This document shows positions 24,420 through 33,127 of a DNA stretch of 64,000 nucleotides, piece by piece. The stretch is from Armatimonadota bacterium. Its GTDB lineage: Bacteria; Armatimonadota; Zipacnadia; JAUWAU01. A program made the translations under genes and the position numbers. The first letter of the stretch is position 1, and each line of letters opens with the position of its first letter. The DNA lies in NCBI GenBank assembly GCA_030601885.1, contig JAUWAU010000026.1, forward strand, positions 23,602-87,601. Reading direction: 5' to 3'. Below the pieces are notes generated by a model. It was not told where the DNA came from and searched no databases. It worked only from the letters and a program-made list of their open reading frames with translations.

Positions 24420-25742
24420 ATGAGAAAAGCCAGCACCTTCAAGGCGGGAGTCGCCCGCGTCAACATCACGCCGCCTGTCGGCATCGAACTGAGCGGCTAC
24501 GCGGGACGCAAGCCGTCGGTGGCCTTCAGCGATGACCTCTACGCCACCGCACTCGTACTCACGGACGGGACGACGAAGGCGGCCGTCGTGTCACTCGATC
24601 TCATCGACCTCGACACCGAGTATGTCGGGCAAGTCGGGGCGGAGGCGGCGCGGCGGACGCGGATCGCCCCGGAGAACCTGGTGTTCTGCTCCACCCACAC
24701 GCACTTCGGGCCGACGACGAGGGAGCGTGATGGTGACACGTCCACGTCGGACACGGCGGCGTACATGGCCGATCTGAAGTTCAAGCTCGCCGGTGCGATC
24801 CAGGAGGCGAACTCGAGGCTGCGCCGGGCGACGGTGAGCGTGGGAAGGGCCATCTCGGGCATGGCGGTGAATCGGCGCGAGCGGACGGCGGACGGAACGA
24901 TCATCCTGGGGGTGAATCCCGAGGGCCCGGTGGATCACGAGATCGCGGGCCTGCGCATCGATGGACCGGTCGGACGGCCGCTGGCATTCGCCTTCAATTA
25001 CCAGTGCCATCCGACGAGCCAGACGAATACTTGTCGGCGCATCTCGGCCGATTACCCGGGACCCGCCTGCCGGATCGTGGAGGACGCGACGGGGGCGATG
25101 TGCCTGTATCTGCAGGGGGCGTGCGGCAACATCCGGCCGGTCCTGCAGGATGACGATCCGGAGATCCCGCGGCGGCTCGGGGGGATGCTGGGAGGGGCGG
25201 CGATCGAGGCCTATGAGACCGCTGAGCCGATCGAGAGTATGCCGCTGCGTGTTGCGTCGCGCACCGTGAAGCTGCCGGCGAAGACGTTCGCCTCGGCGGC
25301 GGAGGCGAAGCGGGTGATCGCGCACTGGGAGGGCCAAATCGAGGAGCTCACGGCACGGAGAGTGGCGCGAGCCCGAGTGGAATGGGCGCGCCGCCTTATG
25401 GAGCACGCTCGAGCGGCGCTCGAGAGCATCCAGACGGGCAAGCCGCTGCCGCCGGTCATGGCGCCTATGTGGGCCGTGCGCATTGGCGAGCTGGGCATCG
25501 CGACGGCGCCGGGGGAGATCTTCGTCGAGATCGGCCAGGCGGTGAAGGAGCGCTCGCCCTTCGCGCACACCATGTTCCTCGGCTACACGAATGGCCACAT
25601 CGGGTACGTCCCGGTGCCCGAGGAGTACCCCAAGGGCGGGTACGAGGTGGAGCGGGCGTGTCGCGTGGCCCCCGAGGCCGCCGGCATCATCACCGACACC
25701 GCGCTGGCGCTGCTGAGGAAGGTCAAGCGGGCCAGGAAGTGA
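24420..25742 (+). CDS. Neutral/alkaline non-lysosomal ceramidase-like hydrolase
   Basis: The product is 440 residues from ATG 24420, five bases after the preceding stop. The opening FKAGVARVNITPPVGIELSG is the usual start of the neutral ceramidase N-terminal domain, and FCSTHTHFGP carries the zinc-binding histidines (HTH). Further histidine and glycine-rich motifs occur in NYQCHPTS and YLQGACGNIRP. In characterised enzymes a zinc ion cleaves the N-acyl bond of ceramide, but most environmental members of this family have no proven substrate. No signal peptide is seen, unlike its two neighbours upstream. The pairing with the secreted paralogues and the sialidase-like gene suggests glycosphingolipid or related substrates. 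Confidence 0.8.
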   Translation: MRKASTFKAGVARVNITPPVGIELSGYAGRKPSVAFSDDLYATALVLTDGTTKAAVVSLDLIDLDTEYVGQVGAEAARRTRIAPENLVFCSTHTHFGPTTRERDGDTSTSDTAAYMADLKFKLAGAIQEANSRLRRATVSVGRAISGMAVNRRERTADGTIILGVNPEGPVDHEIAGLRIDGPVGRPLAFAFNYQCHPTSQTNTCRRISADYPGPACRIVEDATGAMCLYLQGACGNIRPVLQDDDPEIPRRLGGMLGGAAIEAYETAEPIESMPLRVASRTVKLPAKTFASAAEAKRVIAHWEGQIEELTARRVARARVEWARRLMEHARAALESIQTGKPLPPVMAPMWAVRIGELGIATAPGEIFVEIGQAVKERSPFAHTMFLGYTNGHIGYVPVPEEYPKGGYEVERACRVAPEAAGIITDTALALLRKVKRARK

Positions 25743-25931
25743 CGCCCGGACGGGAGATGCGCTGCGCTGCGGGAGGATATGCGCAACGCTGACGGTGACG
25801 TTTGCTGACGGTCTATCGCAGACGGTGCGGCTCTCGGCGGGGGAGGAGAAGGCCCTCAACGCGGAATAGGGCCACCGAGAGCACCGAGATCATAGAGCGA
25901 GGAAACAAGGCGGCAGAAGAGGGGCGGGACC

Positions 25932-26912
25932 ATGTCGAAGCTCATCGAGATCAGCCGCATCCATCCCGGGCACCAGCACCACGCGTTCACTGATCTCGTA
26001 CAGTGGCGCGGCGCCTACTACCTCTGCTTCCGGTCGGCAGTGCACCACGCACCCGATCCCAACAGCCGCATCACGCTGCTCCGGTCAACCGATCTTGAGG
26101 CGTGGGACCTCCTGTGGGAGAAGAGGGCGCCCGAGGATACGCGCGACCCGAAGATGGTGGCGAGTGAGGAGAGGCTGACGGTCACCTTCGTCAATCGCTT
26201 CGAGCAAGACGGTTCGATGATCACGGAAACGTGGGCCTCGTGGACGGACGATGGCGAGACGTGGACGGAGCCGTCTACTGTCCTCCAGGACGGCTGGCGG
26301 CTGTGGCGGGCCAAGCAGTGGCGCGGGGAGACGTACCTCGCCGCATGTCGGCCCATCCCCAAGCCGCCGCGTGAGGGATACCTGTATCAGGAGGTCGGGC
26401 TGTTCCGCACCGTAGACGGAACGGCCTTCGAGCAGGCGGGCACGATCTACTCCGGCCCGGAGAAGCCGAACGAGACGTCGATCACGGAGCTGCCCGACGG
26501 TGGGCTGGGAGCGCTGGTGCGGCGGGAACTGCCGCCGTACCATCCCCTGTGGGCGCGCGCGGACGGTCCCGAGGGCCCGTGGATGTACCTCGATGTGGGC
26601 CTGCCCATGTTCGGCCCATCGCTGCTGCGCGTCGGGGACGTGGTGCTGTACGCGGTGCGCATCCGCCTCAGCCAATACGAGACGCAGAACTTCTCCATCG
26701 GCGCCATCGACTGGCACACAGGGCAGCCAACGGAGCTGTTCAGCCTCGGGCCGTGGGGCGATGCGTCGTACGCCACGATGTTCTGCCCGACCGAGGGCGA
26801 GCTGGCGATGACGTTCTATGCCGGGGATCGGGAGCGCGCGTCGATCTATCTGGCACGCTTTGATCTGGCGGCGCTGCTCAGTGCCGTCGGGCGAGTGCCT
26901 CTGGTGCCGTAA
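25932..26912 (+). CDS. Sialidase/glycoside-hydrolase-like beta-propeller protein
   Basis: The product is 326 residues from ATG 25932 after GAGGGG. Beta-propeller features of the exo-alpha-sialidase clan are visible: ITLLRSTDLEAWDLL and ETWASWTDDGETWTEPSTV, Asp-box-like turns of the SxDxGxTW type, here STDLEAW and WTDDGETW. The first blade begins with an HPGHQHHAFTD motif. A full arginine triad cannot be confirmed by eye, so the activity could instead be a related glycosidase or a binding protein. No signal peptide is seen. It ends about 125 bases before the convergent sulfatase-like gene. Confidence 0.65.
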   Translation: MSKLIEISRIHPGHQHHAFTDLVQWRGAYYLCFRSAVHHAPDPNSRITLLRSTDLEAWDLLWEKRAPEDTRDPKMVASEERLTVTFVNRFEQDGSMITETWASWTDDGETWTEPSTVLQDGWRLWRAKQWRGETYLAACRPIPKPPREGYLYQEVGLFRTVDGTAFEQAGTIYSGPEKPNETSITELPDGGLGALVRRELPPYHPLWARADGPEGPWMYLDVGLPMFGPSLLRVGDVVLYAVRIRLSQYETQNFSIGAIDWHTGQPTELFSLGPWGDASYATMFCPTEGELAMTFYAGDRERASIYLARFDLAALLSAVGRVPLVP

Positions 26913-26988
26913 CTGTAGGGCGACCCGACGGGTGACCCCTACCTGGTGCGTGCATGCACCAATTGCAGGTGGCTCGGGAACCGGGTGC

Positions 26989-27011
26989 CACGGGTTGCTG
27001 GTCAACCCGTG
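26989..27011. repeat. Short palindromic member of the interspersed repeat family A
   Basis: CACGGGTTG, a five-base spacer and CAACCCGTG. These arms equal the outer arms of the copy at 54986-55040. Other inverted pairs crowd the same gap: GTAGGG and CCCCTAC around 26917-26944, and GGTGC with GCACC next to it. The gap separates two convergent genes. Confidence 0.6.
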
Positions 27012-27038
27012 CGTCCTCCGCTGCAGCCAGCGTCGGCC

Positions 27039-28538
27039 TCAGAGCCGCGTGTACGTCTCGACGTACTCCTCGCCCGATCCACCCTCACGCATGAACTCCA
27101 CCAGCGCGTCGAGCATCTGTTTCGCGATCCGCGGGTGCTTCTTGATGCAGTTGTCGAGCTGCCATAGGTCGGCCCGCCGATCGAACAGCTCCGCCTCGAA
27201 GGGCTCGCGACCGACCACGAGCGAGTAGCGCGGTCCGGTCACGGTTATGTGCGACCGCCTGGCTCCGGACGGCCCCGGGCCGCTGCCGCAGTGCCGCGAG
27301 GTGAACACGAAGTCCCAGTGCCGGCGCGCGTCGCCGCTGAGCAGAGGGACGATGGAGCGGCCGTACATCCCCGGACCTGCTGCGCCGGCGGCGTCAATGA
27401 TCGTCGGCGCAATGTCGGCCGCCTGCACGAGTGCGCTCACCCGTTTCGGCAGCTTCGCGCCGGGGAGCCACACGATCAGCGGGATGCCGCCGACCTCCTC
27501 GTAGATCGGCCACGGGTCGTTCGGGTCCACGGTGTGCTTGCCCATGCGGCTGTGCTCGCCCAGGTACATCCCGTGGTCGGAGACGAGCATCACCATGGTG
27601 CTATCCAGCAGCCCCATCTCCTCGATCTGCCGCAGCAGCACGCCGACCCACTTGTCCGTGAGCGTCACCTCGGCCGCGTACCGCGCCCGCAAGCGGTCAT
27701 GTTCCTGCCGCGTGTAGATGTCGATGTAGCCGTAGTTCGGGAAGCAGTAGTCGTGGCCCTCGAACGGGCCGGGGCTGTAGAGCCGCGTGTAGTAGTCGGG
27801 CGCGCGCCAGATCTCGTGTATCTCAAAGGTGTCCACCCACAGGAAGAATGGGTCGCGCTGGTAGTTGTCCTCGAGCCACTCGCCGGCGCGGATCATGGTG
27901 CGGGCCACGAACCAGTCGGTCTCGTGGCGCATGTGGGCCATGCGGGCCATGTCGCGCCGATAGCCGCCGCCTCCCTGCCGGACGTTCTCGGCGGGGAAGG
28001 GCATTTCGATGTCGTCGCGCTTCGTGGTGTTCTCCGGCGGCGGGCCGATCAGGTCGTACTCGTGGAAGTCGCGGGGGAACTTGGCCGGGACCATGTTCGA
28101 CGTGTCCAGGATGAGGCCGGTGTGATACCCCGCCTCGCGCAGGCACTGGGTGACGGTGATCTCCTCGTCCCCGAGCGGCTTCCAGCCGTACCGCGGCCAG
28201 TTGCAGTTGCCGGTGAAGGCATCGGTGCGCATGGGCACGGTGGGGAACGAGCCGCAGTAGGCGCGATCGAGGCAGGTGGCCCTTGCGGCGAAGGCGTCGA
28301 TGGCGGGCGTTCGGATGGACGCGTTCCCGTAACATCCCAGGTAGTCGCGGCGCAGCGTGTCCATGCAGATGACGATGACGTTCATGCCGGTCGGTCTCCC
28401 TTTTGACGAGGCTTGTGGGTCGTGATAGCGCGGCTGCGCCTGTGCTGCCCTCGGCAGAGCCTCCGCTCCCGCGACGGCGAGTGCGGAAGCGCCGACGGTC
28501 CGTAGGAAGTCTCTTCGTGTGGGCTTGTGCTTTGCCAC
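27039..28538 (-). CDS. Sulfatase-superfamily hydrolase, Tat-exported, Thr at the nucleophile position
   Basis: The start is GTG 28538 with GAGG upstream, giving 499 residues and a Tat signal (PTRRDFLRTVGASALAVAG). Metal-binding N-terminal strand MNVIVICMDTLRRDYLGCYG and the later LVSDHGMYLGEHSRMGKH are typical of sulfatases. The signature CxPxR or SxPxR, however, reads GSFPTVPMRTDAFTG: aligning V-P-M-R leaves Thr100 at the modified Cys/Ser position. Without Cys or Ser no formylglycine can form, so this is more likely a phosphoesterase- or phosphotransferase-type relative. It would act in the periplasm. It is convergent with the sialidase-like gene, so a role in the same catabolic set is plausible. 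Confidence 0.85.
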   Translation of the reverse strand: MAKHKPTRRDFLRTVGASALAVAGAEALPRAAQAQPRYHDPQASSKGRPTGMNVIVICMDTLRRDYLGCYGNASIRTPAIDAFAARATCLDRAYCGSFPTVPMRTDAFTGNCNWPRYGWKPLGDEEITVTQCLREAGYHTGLILDTSNMVPAKFPRDFHEYDLIGPPPENTTKRDDIEMPFPAENVRQGGGGYRRDMARMAHMRHETDWFVARTMIRAGEWLEDNYQRDPFFLWVDTFEIHEIWRAPDYYTRLYSPGPFEGHDYCFPNYGYIDIYTRQEHDRLRARYAAEVTLTDKWVGVLLRQIEEMGLLDSTMVMLVSDHGMYLGEHSRMGKHTVDPNDPWPIYEEVGGIPLIVWLPGAKLPKRVSALVQAADIAPTIIDAAGAAGPGMYGRSIVPLLSGDARRHWDFVFTSRHCGSGPGPSGARRSHITVTGPRYSLVVGREPFEAELFDRRADLWQLDNCIKKHPRIAKQMLDALVEFMREGGSGEEYVETYTRL

Positions 28539-28843
28539 GTCAGCACCTCGATTGGGTGTGAGGGTTGTTCGCCGTGGCGGGCGAGGAGGCCTGCGCGGGC
28601 GGGGATGGCAAGCAGCGTGGGCACGCCCGTAGTGAGCCGACGTCATCCCCGCAGGATCGGCCCAACTCGCTGCGAAGCACCTGATCCAGGCACGGACGCG
28701 CTTCTTCCGGAGGGACGGCGTTTCTCCAGGCAGTAATCAGCCCGTGCGTGCTGACGGGCACCACTTCCCGCGCGACGGGCCAGATCTCCTCCTAAGCCCC
28801 AGACTCACACGTGGATGGGCTTTTTCGACGGGACACCGGTGTC
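28539..28843. other. Intergenic DNA without a supported gene
   Basis: About 300 bases between the sulfatase-like gene start and the end of the first PD40 lipoprotein gene. A weak stem AGCCC/GGGCT followed by TTTTT on the plus strand lies near 28795-28828. No open frame there resembles a known family. Confidence 0.4.
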
Positions 28844-29776
28844 CTAGCGGCACCAGTCCGGGTCCATACAGTCAACGCCGGGGGCAGCCAACAGGACTTG
28901 GTACCCGGTGCCGTCGGCGTTTATGATGTGGATCTGGTAGTCATCACCGACCTTCGCCGAGAAGACGATCTTGCTCCCGTCGGGCGACCAGCACGGAGAC
29001 ATCTCAAAGCAGTAACCGGCCACGCCCACCTGCTGGAATGGCCCCCCGGCCGAGCTCATCTTGAGGATCGAGACGGGGGGCGAGTAGTTGATGCAGCTGA
29101 AGAATGCGATCTCTGTGCCGTCGGGCGACCAAGCCGGGCCCCAGGAGTAATCGGGGTCGTTAGTCAGATTCGTCTGCCCGCTGCCGTCGGTCGCATTCAT
29201 GACATGGATGTCCAAATCGTTAGGCCATTCCCACATGGACGCATAGGCGATCTTGGTACCGTCCGGCGACCACGCCGCCAGGAGGCCGCCGGCAAGCGGC
29301 ACCGGAGTCCCGCTGCCGTCGGCGTTCATGACGTGGATCACCCAGTTGTCGCTGCCCGTTGCCTGCGCTGCGTAGGCGATTTTCGTCCCGTCCGGCGACC
29401 AGCATGGCGACGCCTCGAACCCCTGGGTGTTGGTCAGCTGCGTGACGGCCCCGGTGGCGGCGTTCACGATGAAGATGTCTGAGTTTGTCGCCGACCCTAC
29501 CCCGTTGTTCCGCCGGTAGGCGATTCTCGTCCGATCCGGCGACCAGGCCGGCATCATGTCGTCCGCGGCGGGATCGTTGGTGACATTGACAAGACCGGTG
29601 CCGTCAGCCTTCATGATGTAGATCTCGTCGTCGCCGTCGCGGTCAGACACGAAGGCCAGCGGCGTCACTGCACCAGGCCGCGGCGGTGGCGGTGACGGTG
29701 CCGAGCCGCCCCCCCCGCATCCGGCCACAGCCAGCGCCAAGCCAATGCTCACTGCCACAAGCTGTGCCATACGCAT
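28844..29776 (-). CDS. PD40/TolB-like beta-propeller lipoprotein, copy 1
   Basis: The product is 310 residues from ATG 29776 (GGGAGGAAGGG upstream). The N-terminal segment MAQLVAVSIGLALAVAGCGGGG ends in a lipobox (VAGC), so it is a lipoprotein. Seven or so PD40/TolB-like blades follow; the repeated core is (P)xWSPDGTKIAYA or AWSPDRTRIAY, as in PCWSPDGTKIAYAAQAT. The 5' motif VSDRDGDDEIYIMKADGTGL is the first blade. Such propellers typically bind proteins or peptidoglycan. It is a tandem duplicate of the gene at 30143-31060, including part of the upstream region. Confidence 0.88.
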   Translation of the reverse strand: MRMAQLVAVSIGLALAVAGCGGGGSAPSPPPPRPGAVTPLAFVSDRDGDDEIYIMKADGTGLVNVTNDPAADDMMPAWSPDRTRIAYRRNNGVGSATNSDIFIVNAATGAVTQLTNTQGFEASPCWSPDGTKIAYAAQATGSDNWVIHVMNADGSGTPVPLAGGLLAAWSPDGTKIAYASMWEWPNDLDIHVMNATDGSGQTNLTNDPDYSWGPAWSPDGTEIAFFSCINYSPPVSILKMSSAGGPFQQVGVAGYCFEMSPCWSPDGSKIVFSAKVGDDYQIHIINADGTGYQVLLAAPGVDCMDPDWCR

Positions 29777-30142
29777 GTGTAAGCCCTTCCTCCCAGATGA
29801 TTTGGCCGTCGCCTCAAGGCGCGCGGCAGAGACCACGCCCGGGATTCCCCATATGAGACTGGGTACCCGAGTCGCTGGCTGAACACCCAGCCATTCGTTG
29901 CGGTGCTTCGGCAGCCGGGCTCCAGAAACCTGCACATCCGCTCGCGGAAGCCGAGAGCGGAGGTGATCTTGCTGCCCACCAACTCCAGCTGCTGTCCCCC
30001 CGACTTAACGCATCCACGCTGATCTGGGGTCGTGCCGGGAGCCAGCGGCAGGCACTTCGGGCAGCATCGTTCTCCGGTGGGCACGGGAGCCGTTCGGCAG
30101 GCTTGCCGCCGCGTCGGCTGGTGTGCCTGTCAGTGGGGTATC
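29777..30142 (-). promoter_or_regulatory. Conserved leader region of PD40 lipoprotein copy 1
   Basis: About 365 bases with no gene. The half next to copy 1 matches the leader of copy 2 (31061-31256) at most positions. Within both, an inverted pair around GGGTACCC and a stem CTCCGCTC/GAGCGGAG can be drawn on the minus strand. Conservation of non-coding sequence in a duplicate may be age alone, or it may mark a promoter or structured 5' leader. Confidence 0.4.
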
Positions 30143-31060
30143 CTAGCGGCACCAGTCCGGCCATAGATAGTCAACGCCGGCGTCCGCCAACAGGACAGCC
30201 CTTCCGGTGCCGTCGGCGTTCATGATGTGGATCTGGTAGTCATCGCCGACCTTCGGCGAGAAGACGATCTTGCTCCCGTCGGGCGACCAGCACGGAGCCG
30301 CGAAACCATCGGGCACATCACCGACATCGGCCAGCCACCGGATCGACCCTCCGGCCGAGCTCATCTTGAGGATCGCGTTGGAACCCGCAGGGCTGCGGCT
30401 GAAGAAGGCGATCTCTGTGCCGTTGGGCGACCACGCCGGGCCGAAGGACGCACCGCCGCTGTCGGTCAGATTCGTGCGCCCGCCGCCGCTCGCGTTCATG
30501 ACATAGATTTCCAGATCGTAGGGAGATTGCGACACCAAGGTGCCGGCGATCTTGGTGCCGTCCGGCGACCACGCCGGGTCCACGCCGCCGGCAAGGGGCC
30601 CCGAAGGCCCGCTGCCGTCGGCGTTCACCACGTGGATCAGCCAGTCGTCGCCGGCGATCGTCTGTACGTAGGCAATCTTCGTCCCGTCCGGCGACCAGCA
30701 CGGGGATACGTCCGAGTCCGAGTTGTTGGTCACCTGCATGACGGCCCCGGTGGCGGCGTTGACGACGTAGATCTCGTCGTCTCCATCCTTGTCCGACGCG
30801 TAGGCGATTCTCGTCCGATCCGGCGACCAGGCCGGAAATCGGTCGTTGTTGTCGGGATCGTTGGTGACATTGACAAGTCCGGTGCCATCAGCCTTCATGA
30901 GATAGATCTCGTTGTCGCCGTCGCGGTGAGACACGAAGGCCAGCGGCGTCACTTCACCAGGCGGCGGCGGTGGCGGTGGCGGCGCGGAGCCACCGCCCCC
31001 GCACCCGCCCACGGCCAGCGCCAAGCCGATGCTCACTGCCAGAAGCTGTGCGATACGCAT
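30143..31060 (-). CDS. PD40/TolB-like beta-propeller lipoprotein, copy 2
   Basis: The product is 305 residues from ATG 31060. The signal MRIAQLLAVSIGLALAVGGC has the lipobox at VGGC, followed by a glycine/proline-rich linker. Repeated blades (FVSHRDGDNEIYLMKADGTG, AWSPDRTRIAYASDKDGDDE, PCWSPDGTKIAYVQTIAGDD) match copy 1, with most differences at surface positions such as SASD versus RNNG. The C-terminus, GVDYLWPDWCR, ends in the same motif (DPDWCR in copy 1). Both copies keep open frames, so both are probably used. The function is unknown; envelope anchoring by the lipid is inferred. Confidence 0.88.
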   Translation of the reverse strand: MRIAQLLAVSIGLALAVGGCGGGGSAPPPPPPPPGEVTPLAFVSHRDGDNEIYLMKADGTGLVNVTNDPDNNDRFPAWSPDRTRIAYASDKDGDDEIYVVNAATGAVMQVTNNSDSDVSPCWSPDGTKIAYVQTIAGDDWLIHVVNADGSGPSGPLAGGVDPAWSPDGTKIAGTLVSQSPYDLEIYVMNASGGGRTNLTDSGGASFGPAWSPNGTEIAFFSRSPAGSNAILKMSSAGGSIRWLADVGDVPDGFAAPCWSPDGSKIVFSPKVGDDYQIHIMNADGTGRAVLLADAGVDYLWPDWCR

Positions 31061-31302
31061 GAGTAAGCACTCCCTCCGAGATGATTTGGCCGTCGCCTCA
31101 AGGCGCGCGGCAGAGACCACGCCCGGGATTCGCCATACGAGACTTGGGTACCCGAGTCACTGGCTACAACACCGAGCCATTCGTTGCGATGCTTCAGCAG
31201 CCGGGCTCCGGAAACCTGCACCTCCGCTCGCGGAAGCCGAGAGCGGAGGCACAGGTATTGGTGAGCAACTTCTCGACACTCTCCTGCCGAGCCGACCGCA
31301 TC

Positions 31303-32904
31303 TCAGAGCGAGAAGTCGAGGAGAGAGGCCGCCGGTGTGGCTCCGTTGGGCCTCGTCGGCTGCGGCGGGGATGGGGCGCCTGCGATGGGTTCGAACACGG
31401 GCGGATAGGGCTTGAAGATGCGTCGGAACACGGGCGACTCGTGCGGATTTGAGTAGCCCAGGAACCGGCGCTCCGCGCCCTTCCGCTCTCCCGGCGCCCA
31501 CTGACACTGGCGCGAGAAATCAATGCCCTCGAGCCAGCTTTCGAGCATCACGTTGGCGGGCAAACTGCCGGTCACTCCGACCTCGTGCCTCTCCCGTTCC
31601 GCCCACGCCAGCCTTTCGAGCTCCTCGGGGCTGAGGAGAGTTATCTTGCCGAGTATGACCGAATTGTATAGCGGGCCGTTGACGTTGACCGTCTCAGCAT
31701 ACGCGTCAGCCTTCGCCTCGTCCTTCTCAACGGCCGCCGGCCCATGGGGCCACATCGCCTGCCCGGGGATGGTCCCGATCTGGCCCATTATGGCGGCCTG
31801 CTCCGTGGGGAACAGCTCGGCATCCACCTCTGCCTGTAGCATCTCGGCGAGCTCGTCCGTGGTCACCCCCATGGTCTTCTCGAGCAAAGCGTTCACGAAC
31901 TTCTTCTCCAGAGCTTTGAGAACATCGATGTCAAGGCCCACCAGTCTGAGAAGCGACGTGATGCCGTCGCCGAGCGCCCCGAACACCTCGCCCACGGCGT
32001 TGGCCACGCCGACCGCAATATCGGGAGCGCCCAGCATGGACATCAGATTGCTTTCGGCCCACAGGCCCACTTTCTGATCCAGAGCCTTCACCGGATCTTT
32101 GTCCCGCTCAATCACCTGCTTCCATGCGCGCTCGTTGGCCCGCACGTAGCGACGAAGGCCGTCGTCGAGGTCATCGAACCATCTGGCGCCGTAGGTCTTG
32201 ATCCCCAGTACTCTCTTGCCCTTATCCTTCCGCTTCTCGTCGTAAAGCTTGGTCAACGCCTGGACCATCGGGTTCATCTCGGACCGCAACTCGGGGCACA
32301 GCACCATCTCTTTCAGCACGAAGTCGCGCGGGATGGCAATGCTGCGCGTCTGCAGTTTCTCCGTCTTCTCCCGCTCCTTGTGAAACGTGTTCTCGACGGC
32401 CATGTGGCGCCTGACGTTGAGGAGAGCCTTATCCTTGCTCTTGAGGAAGTCTTCTGCGCCAGGCCAGGCCCCCCCGGCATGCTCGTTCACCCAGTCGTGG
32501 CACCACGCATCACCGGCCAGATGGAGGTAGAAGCCGTAGGTGAACGCCCACACTTCAGCGTCTTGGTACTCATTGGCCCGGTCCCACAGGTGCAAGGCCC
32601 AGGCACGAGTCTTGGGGTGGATGTAGGATTGTCCGGTCCAGAGATCGGGGAACGCATCCGGTCCGATCGACCCACCACGGTAATGCTTGGGCTGGGTTAG
32701 TGCCTGCTTCGCCGTCTCAGCTATCTCGAACTCTCCGTAGGGCGGTATCGTGACCTTGCCGTCCTTCGCATCGTCCATAATGACATTGGCCGTGTACACG
32801 TGGGTCGTCGGTTTCCACGCATGTGCATAGGGAGAAAGCAGGCATGTGCACAACCCACAAAGGAGCGCAGTCAGCAGTACTCGCCGGATCATATGAATCG
32901 CCAT
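31303..32904 (-). CDS. Secreted zinc-dependent phospholipase C-family protein
   Basis: The product is 533 residues from ATG 32904, with GAGGAGAAGA upstream. The signal peptide (IRRVLLTALLCGLCTCLLS) ends at AHA before WKPTTHVYTANV, so the mature protein would begin with Trp, which in characterised phospholipase C is the first zinc ligand. Further ligands are visible in GPDAFPDLWTG and in YGFYLHLAGDAWCHDWVNEH, with the H-x3-D and H-x3-H patterns. The family hydrolyses phospholipids to diacylglycerol and phospho-headgroup. The C-terminal 250 residues are an uncharacterised extension. A second zinc phospholipase-like gene lies directly upstream on the same strand. Confidence 0.78.
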   Translation of the reverse strand: MAIHMIRRVLLTALLCGLCTCLLSPYAHAWKPTTHVYTANVIMDDAKDGKVTIPPYGEFEIAETAKQALTQPKHYRGGSIGPDAFPDLWTGQSYIHPKTRAWALHLWDRANEYQDAEVWAFTYGFYLHLAGDAWCHDWVNEHAGGAWPGAEDFLKSKDKALLNVRRHMAVENTFHKEREKTEKLQTRSIAIPRDFVLKEMVLCPELRSEMNPMVQALTKLYDEKRKDKGKRVLGIKTYGARWFDDLDDGLRRYVRANERAWKQVIERDKDPVKALDQKVGLWAESNLMSMLGAPDIAVGVANAVGEVFGALGDGITSLLRLVGLDIDVLKALEKKFVNALLEKTMGVTTDELAEMLQAEVDAELFPTEQAAIMGQIGTIPGQAMWPHGPAAVEKDEAKADAYAETVNVNGPLYNSVILGKITLLSPEELERLAWAERERHEVGVTGSLPANVMLESWLEGIDFSRQCQWAPGERKGAERRFLGYSNPHESPVFRRIFKPYPPVFEPIAGAPSPPQPTRPNGATPAASLLDFSL

Positions 32905-33127
32905 TTGCAGTCTTCTCCTCTCGGTGTGTCGTCCTACCGCGCGCAGGCGGCGAGTCCACGATATCGGCCGAAGCACCATTGCCATCACGCGTCGGCGGCG
33001 GGCTCAACTGGGGCCCCGCGGATGACCTGCCAGCGCCAGCAGTACCGCACGCGACACGCCGCCGCGCGGGCCCGTATGCTCCAGGTAGCATCAAAGGTGA
33101 TGCTTCCCGCCTGCGTGACGCGGGAAT

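Larger units (their letters stand above)
28844..31256 (-). repeat. Tandem duplication of a lipoprotein gene plus leader, about 1.1-1.3 kb per unit
   Basis: The unit at about 28844-29980 recurs at about 30143-31256. The coding parts match along their length, and the roughly 150 bases upstream of each start are also alike: GGTACCCGAGTC, CCATTCGTTGCG and CCGCTCGCGGAAGCCGAGAG occur in both. Confidence 0.8.

Noticed and set aside
25775..25869. Short frame ending TVRLSAGEEKALNAE before the sialidase-like gene
   Set aside because: It may be the tail of a lost gene, but 30 residues give too little similarity to assign.
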